Under the pieces are notes generated by a model. The model did not search any database and was not told the DNA's origin. It worked only from the letters and a program-made list of their open reading frames with translations. This document shows positions 22,742 to 35,355 of a stretch of 64,000 nt of DNA, one piece after another; positions within the stretch are counted from its first letter, which is position 1; every line of letters begins with the position of its first letter. A program made the position numbers and the translations under genes. The stretch comes from Vitrella brassicaformis (taxonomy: Eukaryota; Sar; Vitrellaceae). The stretch is taken from positions 1 through 64,000 of the forward strand of contig CDMY01000428.1 in NCBI GenBank assembly GCA_001179505.1, given 5' to 3'.

Positions 22742-25700
22742 TTATCCATCCATCCATCGGGCCCCATCAGCCATCATCCCATTGGTCTGCGGGGCCCTGG
22801 CGGCCTCGTCGCCCATTTGTGGGAGAGGAGGGTGGTGGGGTGGGGGTGCGGCTGCTGCTGCGGCCGCCATGGGCGGTGACGGCAATGTGGCTGTGTGCTG
22901 TGGATCCGTGGGGGATGCCAGGGAGGGGGGAGGGTGAGGCGGCGGGGGGAAGGGCAAGTGCTGAATGAATGACACACACACAATCACGATCACATCACGG
23001 ACACCGAGAGGGAGGTGCGTCGGTTTGCCGTGTGTCTTGGCTGTCTGTCTGTCTGTCTGTCTGCCGTGCGTACCTACCTCGAAAGTGCATGCAGGTCCGC
23101 CACATGCGTCGCATCGTTTGATGGAGATGCAGAGGTTGGCGCACCGCGAGCAGAACAGGTGGTGACACGGGGTGATGAACACCGTGTACTGCATGCACCA
23201 ATGACCAGACAGACAGACGGATAGATAAGGAGAGAGTGTGGCGTGGTCTATCTGTGGAAGGAAGCATGTTCTGCAGTCAGTGTGTTGTGTCATATCTTGT
23301 GTCGGCGTCTGTTCTGGGTGTTTGCCCACTCACACACCTCGTTTCTGCATCGGACCTTGCCGTCGGCTGTGCTGATCATGCCGCTGCATTGCAGTCTGAC
23401 CAATGAGGTGCACAGGACAGAGAGAGAGAGAGATGGGACACCTCTTGAGTGTGTGTGTGTGTGTTGGTCGCTCATTCACTCACTTAGCCCTTAGGCGTTC
23501 TAGCTCCGCCCTCAGTCCTCTGTGCTGCTTGAGTTCTCTGACGATCTTGAGACTCGACTGTGTACAGTCGTCCATACGCTCCTCAAGGAAAGCGCGAAAC
23601 TCCTGTCCGATGCATTATTTCAAACATGTACAGCCGCACATACCCAAATCCATATGCATGCAATGCAATGAGTGGAGTGGCTTCATGTCCTATCTATCCG
23701 GCTCACATTGAGAGATCTCTCAACCACCCCTTCGTCAGTCCTCGCCCGTTTGGCCGCCCTCCCCGTGTTGGCACCGTCCGCACCGGCTTCCCTCGCCGCC
23801 GGTCCATCCGCGTCTTGCTGGTGCGGCTCTCGCTCTCGCTTTATAGCCACTAATGCAGCCACGTGGGCAGCACCCACACCACCACAAGCAGCACCACAAG
23901 CAGCAGCAGCAGCAGCAGCAGCACCAGCACCAGCAGCAGGAGGACGAGCAGGCGCCTTGGCAGCAGCTGCAACGCAACAAGTGTCCACGTACGCACAAAT
24001 GAGCAGGGACGAAAGGCACACGTATGGATGAGATGAACGTGTGTGTGTATCGTGCCTGGTGGTGCTGCTTTGGGTTTGGCCGTTGCCTTTGGGGGTGGGA
24101 GCGGCGCTTTGGCCTTGGGGCTGGTCGGTCTGGGCGCCGCGGCAGCACGAGCGGCTGAACGAACGAGTCGTCACACCAACAGGCAGCGATGAAAGAGAAC
24201 AATCGCACACAACATCCATCCATCCATCTATCAGCCTTCTCTTTTTCTCACGTGTGGCAGTGGTGAGTGGCTGCAGGCCTGGTGCACGGCCCAGTGGCTG
24301 TGCCCTGAGCTCCAAGAGTGCGTTGAGGACCAAGGCCGGCATTGGCGACAAGCCGTGATGCGGATGACTCAGAAAGGGACGCTGGAAGGTCACAAACAGA
24401 CCGGTGCTCGTCGACTGACACGGACAAGCAACCACAACGATGGATGGACGGCCAACGTGGGGGTGTTTGACCACCGGGGTACCTTCTTGCTGAAGAGTGC
24501 CTTTGCCGGCAGGACGTCAAAGACAAAGGGGAAGAGGTGGAGGAAGTGCAGCAGTGACGCCAGCATGTCCCTCCCGCCTTCCCTGTCCGAGCCAGCCTCA
24601 CCCTCATCCCACCCCGCCCCCAGCGCCTCCACGCCGACACACGGCACCAGCACCGGCTGCAGCTGCTCGTCATACAGCACACACCGCTCCACAGCACCGC
24701 TACCCTCCCTCAGACACGCGCACAGCCCCTCCACCACCTTGATGCGCCGCTGGTTGCACAGCTGCACATACGCCGAAGTGTCCCCATCGCTGGTCGACAA
24801 ACGCACGCCGCCCCCCCCAGCCATGCGAGCTGCATTCGCCGCATCCACGACATTCGGCAGCTGACGCACACGCGCGGCGAAGTCGGCCGGGGCCATGTCG
24901 GAGCAGCCGCACAGCTGCTTGAGCGTGCTGAAGGATATGTCGCCTTTCGGCCATGCGCGCAGCACGTGGATGATCTTGGCGTTCAGAAGCTCTTTCAGCT
25001 GCACTCGGTCCAGGTGGGGGAAGAGCGCCTTGAGAGGGACGGAGGAAGGGCTGAGAGAGGGGTCTGCGGGCGGCTGGTCGCTCACGCGCAGGGATATGGG
25101 GGAGTAGGGGTGGGGGAAGGGCATCGACGGCCTGCCTGCCGTGCCGTCAAACATGTCGTGGCAGTATCGCGTGACGAAAACCGAAGCAATCGGCAGCCGG
25201 TGTTCCTCCCTCTTGACAACGCTCAGCCGCTTCCACACGGACACCACATCGACGGCTGTCCGCCGCTCGTACTCCTGCCTCCGGGCCAGCGCACTCTTGA
25301 GTTCTTTCCTGACGGCCTCTATCACCAGGTAGTCATCCAGGTGGTGCTCCCGCGCCGTCTTGTGCTCCGATTGGGGCGAGGGCGGGAGCGGCGGGTAGTA
25401 TGATTTGTTTGGGCGCAGGCCACCGAACAGCCCGAGGGCGACTCCCCTGTTGCTGTCGGTGTTGGGTGGCGGTGAAGGTGTCCCGCCGTTGATGGTGGGG
25501 GATGGCGTACGGGGCGGACCGAGGGGGGACTTGCGCCTGCAAAAGGCAAACAGGGATCAGATCACCCACACACCCAGCTCACGAGTGTTGTCCGCCGCTT
25601 TCTGCTCACAATTCGTCGAGTGTGGGCGGCTGCCACTCGTCCACGTGTTGGCAGGCGGCCGTCCACAAGGAAAATGCCAACACGTGGTGCCGGCTGTCCT

Positions 25701-26922
25701 TCCCAAGAAGCGTCACAGACACGCCCCCCTGCTGGGCACTGGCAACCTCCTGCAGCGGCTGCGTCATGGCGCCGTCGAGACTGTCGAGATGGTACACGGC
25801 CCGCTGCCTCACAAGGCGCTCCGGGATGGTCGGGTCTTCACAGCCGATGGCGGCTACGGTGCTGTCTGCGGGGGCGTGGATGTACAGAGTGGGCGAATTG
25901 GGGGGCAGCGGCAGCGACTCCATCATCGCCCGACGGATGAGATCCGCTGTCCTGAGAGAAGAGCAGGCCGTGAGGACAACACACAAGAGAGAAGGCCGCT
26001 CGCGTGCCTGGTTCGTTGGTCAGGTAGTGGCAGGCACCAGCTACCATTTTCTTGGTTTGGTGACAATGACGAATGTCGGCTGGCTGGAGTCGCGCTGCCC
26101 CTGCTGACGGGTGATTAGCTCCTCTGCCTCAAAGTCTCTCCAAGACCCCGGCAGCCTGCAGGGCAGCATCGATCACAAGACAACATCACCATGGCCTTCG
26201 TTCGTTCGTTCGTTCGTTCGTTTGTTCGTGCCCTCATTGCATATCATTACTGTTGCGGCAGATTATCGCCCCGGTCAGCGGCTGGCTGAGCGTCGACGTC
26301 CTCCACATCGACAAACGTGATGCCGCCGTCATCCTCAGTCACCGTAAGATTGGCCTCTGCGCACCATACGAAGAGGAGAGCAACGCTCATAAGCGCCATG
26401 AGTCTGTCGTACCGAGCAGCATCCTGTGCTTTGAGAAGGCGTCGTAGCAGCCCATGAAAACGTCCACCTCGTCGCAACCGGCCACGGCCTTTGCGTGGAT
26501 GGAAGCGAAGACGGGCGGCCGCTTGCTGGGGCGTGCCTTGGTAATGTCCAGAAAGGACTGCTGCAGACGCTGCAGCAGAACACTCATGGACCTGATACGT
26601 CCCAGAGAGGGGGTGTCCAACAGTTGTGTGGATGCATCTTTCTCTCTGGTGGCGGCTTGGCTTACCATCCCGGTGGAACGTCTTTGAGCCTCACAACGAG
26701 AAAATGCCGCGTGGTTGGGTCAGTCACGCTCTCAACTGACTGGTTCTCCGGCCACCTGAGGTCAACGAGAGCTTTCTTGGCTGAAGGAAGGAAGCAGACA
26801 AACACATACACATACACATACGTAGACCGTGTAGGTGCTGCTATGACTCGCTGGTCTGCATTTCTTCACTCACCCGCGTCAGCCAGCCCGGCGGATCTGG
26901 CTGGATAAGGTGCCAGATCCAT
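22742..26922 (-). CDS. large protein with coiled coil and C-terminal RING-like zinc finger, function unknown
   Basis: An unbroken frame runs from ATG at 26922 (MDLAPYPARSAGLADAA) through about twelve exons to TAA at 22742, and phases agree at each inferred junction. The N-terminal part (26922-25600) has no motif I know; one segment reads VFASIHAKAVAGCDEVDVFM. A large exon (about 25540-24485) contains a Pro/Ser linker and helical blocks such as RVQLKELLNAKIIHVL. Then come Ala/Pro/Lys-rich low complexity, a KRERE/AAKRART basic patch suggesting nuclear location, a short coiled coil (EFRAFLEERMDDCTQSSLKI), and a finger: LQCSG...VRC, then TPCHHLFCSRCANLC and KRCDACGG. The His/Cys spacing of the second half is RING-like, but the first metal pair is widely spaced. 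A Pro/Ala tail follows. It could be an E3 ligase; no known family is recognised. One junction (donor at 24055) needs a GC-AG intron. Confidence 0.7.
26197..26226 (+). repeat. (TTCG)n microsatellite
   Basis: Seven or so tandem copies of TTCG lie inside an intron of the minus-strand RING-like gene. Confidence 0.9.
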
Positions 26923-27066
26923 GACGCTATCACGGCTTTAAGGGAATGCGCTCCTCCCTCCTCTCTTCGCGGGCCTCTTTCGACTCTCTTTCTCCTAGGA
27001 CATTTTGTGAAACTGCTCGCTCTGAGCTCGCAAGTGTTGGGCCCGGACTGCAAAGCGAACAGAGGC
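26923..27066. promoter_or_regulatory. 144-bp divergent promoter region
   Basis: It separates the RING-like gene start (26922, minus) and the chosen SWAP start (27067, plus). An in-frame ATG at 27007 would shorten the gap to 84 bp. Promoter role is inferred from position. Confidence 0.4.
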
Positions 27067-28975
27067 ATGCTGAAGCACCCGATCGTGACACGCGCCGTAC
27101 AGCCGGTAAGTGAGCACTCACTGCGGACCAACGGACGCATCAATGCGTTTGTGTTGTGTGAGAGCACAGTTGATGGACGTATTGATGGACGCTCGAGATG
27201 CCAAGGGAGCAGAGCCCACCATCGAATGCTTCGGCTACGCCTCCAAGATCTTCCGTGACGACGATGCTGCACTCGACATCGAGGGACGCCTCATCTCGAT
27301 AGACCAGGCCGATGACCCTGTCACTGTTGACAGGTACGCAGAAGCACCCGGTCCACATGACAAATATTGTTTGTGTGCAGGTATGACGTCCGTCTGTTGG
27401 TTGATGACCGGTCGGTGTTTGAGCGTCCTGCAATGACGGAGGCTGAGGAGCGTACTGCGCTGATGCGGCAGCTTAACCCCGACGAAACACTCCACGACAT
27501 CGACCACGAACGATACAAGGCAAGCAAGGACGGAACAGACCAGGCCAGGCACGGAAAGGCATCCACTCACCTTGATTTATGAATGGTCCGGTCCATCTTT
27601 ATCTGCTCATCCTTTCTGCAGGATCTTCCTGACAGTGACGCCCTCATACCGAGCCCACCATTGGGGGCGTCGTCGTCGGCACAGGACTTCAGCGCAGTGC
27701 CTTTGGACTACGGTCAGACAACGACAGACAAGGACACCAGTGGTGATGCTGCCATGATGGACCACACGGAAGGCGAGGCACAGGCGTCGGGCGGAGGATT
27801 CTGTCCTCCATTTGCTGTCGATGGGGGTGTGCGTGTGATGCCTGCGACCAAGAAGGAGCACCTGATCATTGAGCACACTGCACACTTCGTCAGGAAGGTG
27901 GGCGCCCACAGGCCGATGAGCGATTGTGTTTTGATTGGCCTGATTGGTGTTGTGGGCCCGCATGGTGTCTGTCAGGAGGGCGATCGGATGGAGTTCCAGC
28001 TCAAGCTGAGGCCAGACATCGCCGCGAAGCTGCCATTCCTCGACGTGGTAAGAACGCGTTGTGTGTTTGTTTTGCCCGTCCCACGTCATCTCATTCGTGT
28101 GTGCGTGTGTTTCCACTCCAATAATATCAGGAGCACCCTCTGCACCCCTACTACGTCTGTCTGAAGCAATCGGGCCAGTCGATGGCCGTGAGCCACACCC
28201 ACATGCTCCCACCCAAGTGGCGCGACCACATCAAGGGCCACCCTTACTACACACTGCCAGCCACTGTCAAGAAAGACCAGCCGGCATCGATACAGCCTTC
28301 TGCTGCTGCTGGTGCTGCGAAGGGTGGCAAGAGCGCTGCTGCCATCAGCCTGGGTGGGCTGTTGTCAGAGTACGGTGACTCGGACAGCGATGAGGCAGAC
28401 AAGAGAGAACGAGGAGGGGGAGACGTTACGGGGGCTGCAGGGCTCGCGGCACTGCAGGACGAGAGAAGGTGACTTAGTCTGACTGCACCTGTCTGGCTAT
28501 CCACGTGCATATACCCCTGTGTGTGTGCAGGCGCCGTGCCCGAGAGCTCCTGGCAACAAAGGGTCAACAACCTGCCCCCCAGGCCCCGCCGACCTCTTCC
28601 CGCCGCAGGCGCTTCGATGTCCCCCCCTCCTTGTCACCGCCCCCTGCCCAGCATAACGCATTATCATCGGGCAGCAGTGGCGGCGGTGACGACCTCTATA
28701 TGGCGGGGAGTGGTGACAGAGACAGACATGAGTCGAAGCGGAAGCGACGCAAAAGGGAGAGGAAGGAGCGCGAGATGGCCATGAGGGCCCCCCACCCGAT
28801 GCCAGTCGAGGGCGACAGGTATGGCGATGGGGAAGAGGACCGTCAGCCGAGGCAGAAGAGGTCTTTGTCGAGGTCTGTGTCACCCGAGAGGGACAGATCG
28901 TCGCATGTGGGAGGGGTGAAGAAGCCGAAGAGACACAAGCGGGCAGGCAGGCGGAGGAGGTCGCACAATGACTGA
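27067..28975 (+). CDS. SWAP/SFSWAP-type splicing regulator (DRY_EERY and SURP domains, RS-like tail)
   Basis: Homologues of suppressor-of-white-apricot regulate alternative splicing in the nucleus. The N-terminal domain shows IECFGYASKIFRDDDAAL, VTVDRYDVRLLVDD and HERYKDLPD, the DRY_EERY pattern that precedes SURP modules. A SURP module follows: KEHLIIEHTAHFVRKEGDRM, then EFQLKLRP, AAKLPFLD and HPLHPYY. Only one SURP copy is evident, whereas animal SFSWAP has two. The C-terminus has acidic patches and a long basic Arg/Ser/Lys region (KRKRRKRERKERE, KRSLSRSVSPERDR) typical of splicing factors. The start is uncertain (27067 or 27007 in the same frame). The intron with donor at 27520 is GC-AG, joining ERYK to DLPD. 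Stop TGA at 28973-28975. Confidence 0.88.
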
Positions 28976-29378
28976 TATATATGAGGCAGAGATGGGGAAG
29001 TGGGAGTGTGGGTCATCGTGCACTTGTGGGTTCACTAATTTCTGGGGCCACGTGTCATGTATTTCATTGAGGTCTGACGATCTGCCCCATGCACACACTG
29101 CTGTCGACCGACCCCGACAGACAGACAGACTTGAAACAAAAAGAGCCAGACGAAAATTCACTTGTGAGTGACACGTCAGTTAAACTACTTGCCTCGATTC
29201 CACGAGACAGACAGACATACAGAGCACAGCTGGCCTTGAACAAACAAAAAACTGCGCACTTTCACTCACATGACTGACACGACTGACACATCAACGCGTT
29301 GCATCCTCCATGGCCCATGGGGGGGCCGACCCAAAAATAAGGTGGGGCCAGTGCTGTGCCATCTATCTCTTGGCTGGG
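28976..29378. other. intergenic between convergent genes
   Basis: It holds the 3' regions of the SWAP-like gene (plus) and the P450 gene (minus), with small (GACA)n runs near 29116 and 29208. No coding exon was seen. Confidence 0.4.
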
Positions 29379-31910
29379 CTAGATGTCCTTCTTGCCCTCT
29401 GCACGCGGCGTGAGCCAAACACGAAGACCCTTCGGCCGCAGGATGCCTCCGGTGCCTGCACACCACACAGCATCCCCACCAACGAATGCGTCCTGTTTAA
29501 ATGTCATTTCGCTGCGTGTTGGCAGGTGCGTACCCATCCGCACTTTCGACGGGTCGTTGGTCGAGATGTCAAACCGGCGCAGCAGCATGGCCAGCGCCAC
29601 CACGGCCTCCTGCTGTGCAAACCTCTGCACCACACCCACGACACACACAGGCAGACACACACGCAGTGGCCAGTGCGGGCCCCATCCCTCTGTGCTGTGT
29701 GTGTGTGTCTCCTGACTGACCTGCCCAATACAGTTGCGAGGCCCATGAGAGAAAGGAACGTAGGCAAAAGGATGTCGCTTGCCCTCGCCACCGCTGCTAT
29801 CCACAGTGAATCGCTGGGGGTCGAACTTGGCGGGCTCGGGCCAGATGGCCGGATTGTTGTGTGTGGCCAGCATGAGAGGCGTCACCACAGTGCCCTTCGG
29901 AATGAGCACTCCATCAATCTCGACATCTCTGTAGGTGGACGATAAGCAAAATGGAAAGTGAGTGGTGTGTTGCTCGTCCGTCCATGTCTTTGTGTGTGAG
30001 TGTTTTCTGCGATCGGTGTGTACTTGAGGGTTATACGGTTGATTTGCGACGCAGCAGGCCGGATGCGGAGGGTCTCCTTGATGACCTGATGCGTGTACGC
30101 CAGGTGCTTGTACGTCTCGGGCGTCGGGTCGGCCTCCTGAATTACAAACACACAACACACCAACACACACAACCCAGCAGATGACGTCAATGGATGGATG
30201 GATGGATGATGGTCACATCGTCTTTGTTGCTGTGCTGTGTGTTGCTTACGCCGAGCACTTGCTGGACTTCCTTGCGGACCTCATGCTGTATCCAGTGGTA
30301 CTGCGGCTGCCCGATGAAGAAGATGGACCAGGAGAGGAGGTTGGACGTGGTCTCGTGGCCCGCTATCAAAAAGGTGAGAGCCTCGTCCACGATCTGCTCG
30401 TCCTCGATGCCCTCGCCGGTCGTCTCATCCACGGCCTGACATTCCACATCGCCATATCCAAAAGGTTCATCATCTGTTCATTCCCTGACCTTGACCATAG
30501 CGGTGATGACGTCACATCTGTCCGTCGTGATCAGCTCGCCGTGCGCCAGCTGGGCCCTTCTGAGGCGGATGAGCGCACGGATCTCCTTGCGCAACGCTTC
30601 CATGGTGCCAAGCAGACGGCGAGTGGGCGGCAGAGGCAGATAGTCCATGGCCTGCAGGCAGCCAGAAACACCTGGCGACCTTCCTTCCCTCCGTTCCCAT
30701 TCAATCCATGCAGGCCTTACCGATCCGATGAGCAGTTTGCCGATGTTGTACGAGGCGTTCTTTCCAATGACTGACGACCATTTCTCGTGGAACCAGTCGC
30801 CATCAATGCCCTTGGAGAAGAGGGCCTCTATCACCACCATGAGCGCCATCCTGCCGAACAGGTTGGCGGGGTTGTATGAGCCGTCACGGGGATCAAAAGT
30901 CACATCTGGATCCATCCATCCATCCATCCACCCGTCACACGTAGGTCCATCTGTGCGTGCAGCTGACCGTCCGGCAGTTTATCGGCTTTCTTCGTCGTCG
31001 CGGCGTTGGCAGCACGGTTCTGGTCAATGAGTGAGATGGTCTCGTGCACCTGGTGGACTGTGGCGGGCAGTGCCACGTCCTTCAGGTTCTGGAAGTGGAA
31101 CATTGGATTGAGCAGCTTCCTCTCCCGCCGCCACAAATCACCTGCCGTGCAATCAATCGGTCACGTGGATGTGTGTGATTCTGTGTGGGTGTCGTGTCGA
31201 TCGCTTACTCACCCTCAGACGTGACGAGCCCCTTGCCGATGATTTTATCCACCATTCGCGAGAAGGAGGGCGGCTTGCCGAACTCGATGCCGTCCCGAGT
31301 CATGACGACCTTGATCGCCTCAGGTGACAGCAAGAGGACCTGGTGGCTGACAGACAGACACGAAGCGACAGACAGACAACACGGCCGATGAAAGAGTTGG
31401 CATACGTGTACGTGTGTGTATGGATCTCTCTCTCTCTCTCTCCCCCTGTCTGTGTGTGTGTGTGGCTCACTCTCCAGTGAGGGATATGCCATTGTAGAGC
31501 ATCTTGGGGTGCCCATCTTTGCACGCCTCCTGCACGTTCCGCCACATCCTAGCGAAACAACCGCACACGCAGCACCCGTCATCCGCATGCTCCCGTGTGA
31601 TGCCAGTGCTCGCGACTTACACTTCCATCCCGCGTCCCGGCCACAGCATGTCCATCCTGTTGATCCCATAGAACGTCCTCATTCTCGCCTCGATGTGGTC
31701 GTATCTCCATCTCTTGCGCATCGCGCGGGCGAAGCGGATGGCGATGGAGGCCGTGAAGAAGATGACATAGCATAGAACGGTCCACAGCAGCAGCTTGATG
31801 GATGTCGTGATGAGCCATGAGAGCAGGGAGGTGGAGTAGCCGTGTTGGGACGGCTCGTCCAGGACGCGGAAGGGCACGAAGGGCCACACGTCGCTGAGAA
31901 GGACTGCCAT
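29379..31910 (-). CDS. membrane-anchored cytochrome P450
   Basis: Heme-thiolate monooxygenase; substrate unknown. The start at 31910 (MAVLLSDVWPFVPFRV) is followed by a long hydrophobic stretch around residues 27-55 (SLLSWLITTSIKLLLWTVLC and beyond), a membrane anchor, then a basic segment RAMRKRWRYD. All P450 landmarks are present: the I-helix oxygen-binding motif IAGHETTSN, the K-helix ExxR as KETLRIRP, FDPQRF in the meander, and the heme ligand loop FSHGPRNCIGQ with the axial Cys. The C-terminus is LRVWLTPRAEGKKDI. General form resembles the CYP3/CYP4 clans and plastid CYP97; I cannot place it further. Some exon limits near 31490-30900 are approximate. It is followed head to tail by the coiled-coil gene upstream. 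Confidence 0.92.
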
Positions 31911-32232
31911 CTTGATGTGATTGGTGGGATGCAAGCCCTCTAGGACCACACCTGGGAGAGATAGGGGGAGAGATCACAGACACCAGGGAGAGAAGGGCGC
32001 CCCGACGACCTCACTTCGGCACTAGGAAGCTGAAAGACTTGGCCAAGTCGCGCGATCAGTTGCCGTTGAATCGACCGTTGATGTGTGTTTCTCTTGTCAG
32101 TCCATCCATCCCCGCGTACGCAATGGTCTATCTACGAAGGTATGTAGGTCGTGCGCTACGCTATGGATCATGACATCGTATGTATCGTATCGTATCGTGT
32201 CGTGTTGGTTGGTTGGTGTATTCATTTGATCA
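31911..32232. other. intergenic, upstream of the P450 gene
   Basis: It presumably contains the P450 promoter. Notable only for short TCGTA repeats around 32175-32200. An apparent acceptor just above 31945 could mean an upstream non-coding or short coding exon. Confidence 0.35.
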
Positions 32233-34627
32233 TCATTTGGGTTTGCGGAGCGGCGCGTGTCGTTTGTCGCGTATGGCGTTGACCTTCTGCTTCATCTGCT
32301 CGCGCTGCTTGATGAGCTCGAGGTACTTGTGCTCCATCTCCAACTCCATACGCCACTGCGCCTCCTCTTCGCGCATCATCTACACACACACACACACAAT
32401 TGCTACCGACGGTCTCTCCCCTTCTGTGTGTGCGCCATCACATCTACCTTTTCGCGCATGGCCTCGAACCTCTTGTTCTCGCGCTGCTCGTCCCAGTGCT
32501 GCTTGTGGCGCTGCATCCATCCATCCAGCACATATATATGTCAGTCACGTGAGAGACGAAGGGAGGATATGTGATATGTGTGATGGAGTGAGTGGCTGGC
32601 TGGCTGGCTGGCATACCTACCTCTATGATGTCCTTGCGAGTCTGGATGTACTGTTTGCCCAGTTCGTCTTGCCAGAGGGCGAACTGCTTGTCGAAGGCGT
32701 ACATCTCGCTCCACACCTTCTTCAGGTTCTCCGAGTGCAGCTGCTTGGCCCAACGCAAAAACTCCTACACACACACACACACACAGCAATACAGAAACAC
32801 AGGCGTCCATCTGGCCATTGGTGTCCGTCCGCGTGTGGGCCACATCATTGGTGTGCGTATGTGTGTGCTAACTGACCACATATTCCTTCCGTTCGTCCAG
32901 TTCGCGTTTCTGGCGCTCCCTGAAGGACTCCTTCACAAACTTAGTCATCTCCGTCCGCTCCTTCACACGCCACTGACGATGGAGGGAACAGACAGACACG
33001 CACACACACACACACACACACAGAGGCAGAGAGAGAGAGAGAGAGAGAGTGGATGGGGTCGCGGCACGTTATGGCATGGATGTGTGCATGTTGGTGGCCG
33101 TCTCTGCCTTACGTTCATGATTTCGCGGTCTCGTTCGACCTCCTCCTCCTGCTTCGCCCTCTTCTCCTCACGATCCATCTCCCACCTACAGAGGGGAGGG
33201 AGGGAAGGGGAGGGAGGGAGGGAGGGAGGGAGAGACGTCAGTGCATCTATCATAGGGTGCTGTGTGTGAGTGGTTGCGCTGACTTCATGGCGGACTCCTG
33301 CGCACGCAACTCACGGATCTCCTTCTTGGTCTCATCCAACTTCTGACGCCACTCCTGCAATACACAGCCAACGCACCCGGCCAACACATTCTTGCTGCCC
33401 CTTCTGCTGCCGTCATCACGCACACTGGCGGACCTCCAGTGTCTGTGCGTTGGCCTGTCCCTCCCGGCCGCTCTGCTTGTGCTCCCCCCAGCGCCAGGGC
33501 TGCGTGCTGACGCCACGGGTGCCGATCATGGCACGCAGGCGGGCCGACGTAATGGGCTGGGAAGGCCGGGCGTGCAGCGACGACAGCCGACCCTCGTCCA
33601 CACGAAACCGGCCCGTGCCACCCGCCGGCGGGTTGTTCTCCGACTCAGCAGCACGGACACGGGCAGCACCCACGGAAGCACGGCCACGATGGCCGCTGAA
33701 GGAGGCAAAAGAGAAGACGTGTGTCGACGTGTTGTGATAGGGTTTAGGGCTTGGCGTCTCTCTGTGTGTACCGCTCAGTGGTGCGGGCGCCAGTGCCCGT
33801 GGAGGGCCGCTTCGTCACTTCGTCAGTTGGGGGCAGCTGGGTGATCGCCTGGCGACTCTGAATGCAGAGAGGGATGATGGGGAGGACACCAACCACAGCA
33901 TCACACACACACATGTACTTTAGTCAGTCAGGTATTCACTCACCCCGAAGTATGCGTGTCCGGCAGCGAGGAACGTGTGCAGACTGTGTGCGGCGGTGTC
34001 CTCGGGGAAGACATCGCGGCTATGGCCCCCCAGGTAGGTATCTACGGCCGACCATGCACTCTCGGGGATGCTGCGGCCATGACACCAGGCAAGGAAAGAG
34101 TGGCTTTCGTGTGCGTCTGGGAAGCTGTGCAGGATGTCCCCTCTTCCCTCCCACTGACCGTCGCGAGTCGATGTTGTCGGCTAGTGTGCGCATGGTCACT
34201 ACGAGGCGGGTAGCGATATCCCCCCCGCCCTCCTGCAGAGCGGCACCCAACTCACCATATGACGACGCCTGACACACCACACACGCGTTCGTGAGGTGCA
34301 GCTGGATGTGTGTGTGTCGGTCTGTGCGTACGTCGAGCCGTTCGATGAGGGAGTCTGTGGAGTAGGCCTGCAGCAGCCGCACCGTCGCCAACACGCACGC
34401 CTGCTCGTGCTCGTCCGATGCGTCGCCAAACAAATTCTGAGGCATACATTACACACATCCACAAGATATCAAAAGAGAACGGATGGCTGGCTGGCTGATG
34501 CACTTCACCCACTCTTCCAGATGTGTGTCGTGTGCGCCCCCACCCACCTGCAGCCGCAGCACGGTACAGTTCTCCACTGCCTGGCTCAGCGCCTCCGCAT
34601 TCGACGCATGAGCAGCACGGAGCGAAC
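32233..34627 (-). CDS. coiled-coil protein, N-terminus unresolved
   Basis: I do not recognise the family. A phase-consistent exon chain runs from 34627 down to TGA at 32233. The first visible exon reads SLRAAHASNAEALSQAVENC; then come helical segments DEHEQACVLATVRLLQAYST and GDIATRLVVTMRTLADNI, a stretch PESAWSAVDTYLGGHSRDVF, and a basic region with SSLHARPSQPITSARLRAMI and TQPWRWGEHKQ. The C-terminal third is a long, highly charged helix over several exons (KLDETKKEIRELRAQ, REEKRAKQEEEVERDREI, ERTEMTKFVKESFRERQKRE, NLKKVWSEMYAFDKQF, EEEAQWRMELEMEHKYLELI) ending in LRKPK. Such architecture is common in ciliary and cytoskeletal proteins, but that is a guess. The first exon lies above 34627 and may use a GC donor near 34705; I could not fix the start codon. 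Confidence 0.65.
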
Positions 34628-34639
34628 CTGAATGAATGG

Positions 34640-35355
34640 ATGGATGGCAAAAATGGGCGATGGAATCGCATGGGTCGTCTCCTTCTCTCTCTCAGGCCTT
34701 GCCTGTATCCTGCTGTCCATTCTGTGCACGCCTATCGCGATGGTCCGAGGGAGCCGCGGACTGAGGACGAACCGCCGCAGCTGAAGGATGGGGGAAGAAA
34801 ACAGTGGATGGAGGCAGAGGATGCTCCCTTTTCCGTGTTGCTCACTTGTGGCCATTATGTGGACTGCTCAGTGGATGGATGGGGTCAGAGGGCTTTTTCC
34901 TTCCCAACTGCGACAACGCGACGCCGCCAAGTTCATATGCGTCTGCAGCCCTGCCGAGATCAAGATGTATTTCCTTACTCGAAGTGGAGAAGGACCAACA
35001 AAACCTCTCAATCCCAGCGGACCTCCGACAAAATCCGCCAAAGGGCCGCCTGCGACGCCCCTGCCAGCTACTTCGCCAGCTACAGGACCAACTCCCAGTT
35101 GGAGTCCCTCCTGCAGTACACGTGAAGTTCAATAAACCATGGCAAATGAATCGATGGCCGAATGTGCCATATGTATCGGGGAGCCTACCTTCCTTGGCTC
35201 TCCGCGAGACGATCACGTGGGGGCGCCGTTTCCAATTTTGGCCGTTTCCTTGGGGGCGAGTCTCGGCAGTCTCCCCTTTCCCCTCCCCTCCCCTCTTCTC
35301 CTCCCTCTTCTTTTCCCGTCTGCGTGTGTGCCCTCCCCCCGTGTGTGAAGGAGCC
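34640..35355. other. divergent intergenic region with unresolved 5' exons
   Basis: Between the coiled-coil gene (minus) and the GAF gene (plus). It probably contains the missing first exon of the minus gene (an ATG near 34720 precedes GCAAGG) and the 5' UTR of the GAF gene. Open frames on the plus strand here show no domain and no splice-consistent link. Confidence 0.4.

Noticed and set aside
31911-31949. Upstream start for the P450 at 31949
   Set aside because: The codon there is GTG, not ATG; the first in-frame ATG is at 31910. The bases above look like an acceptor site.
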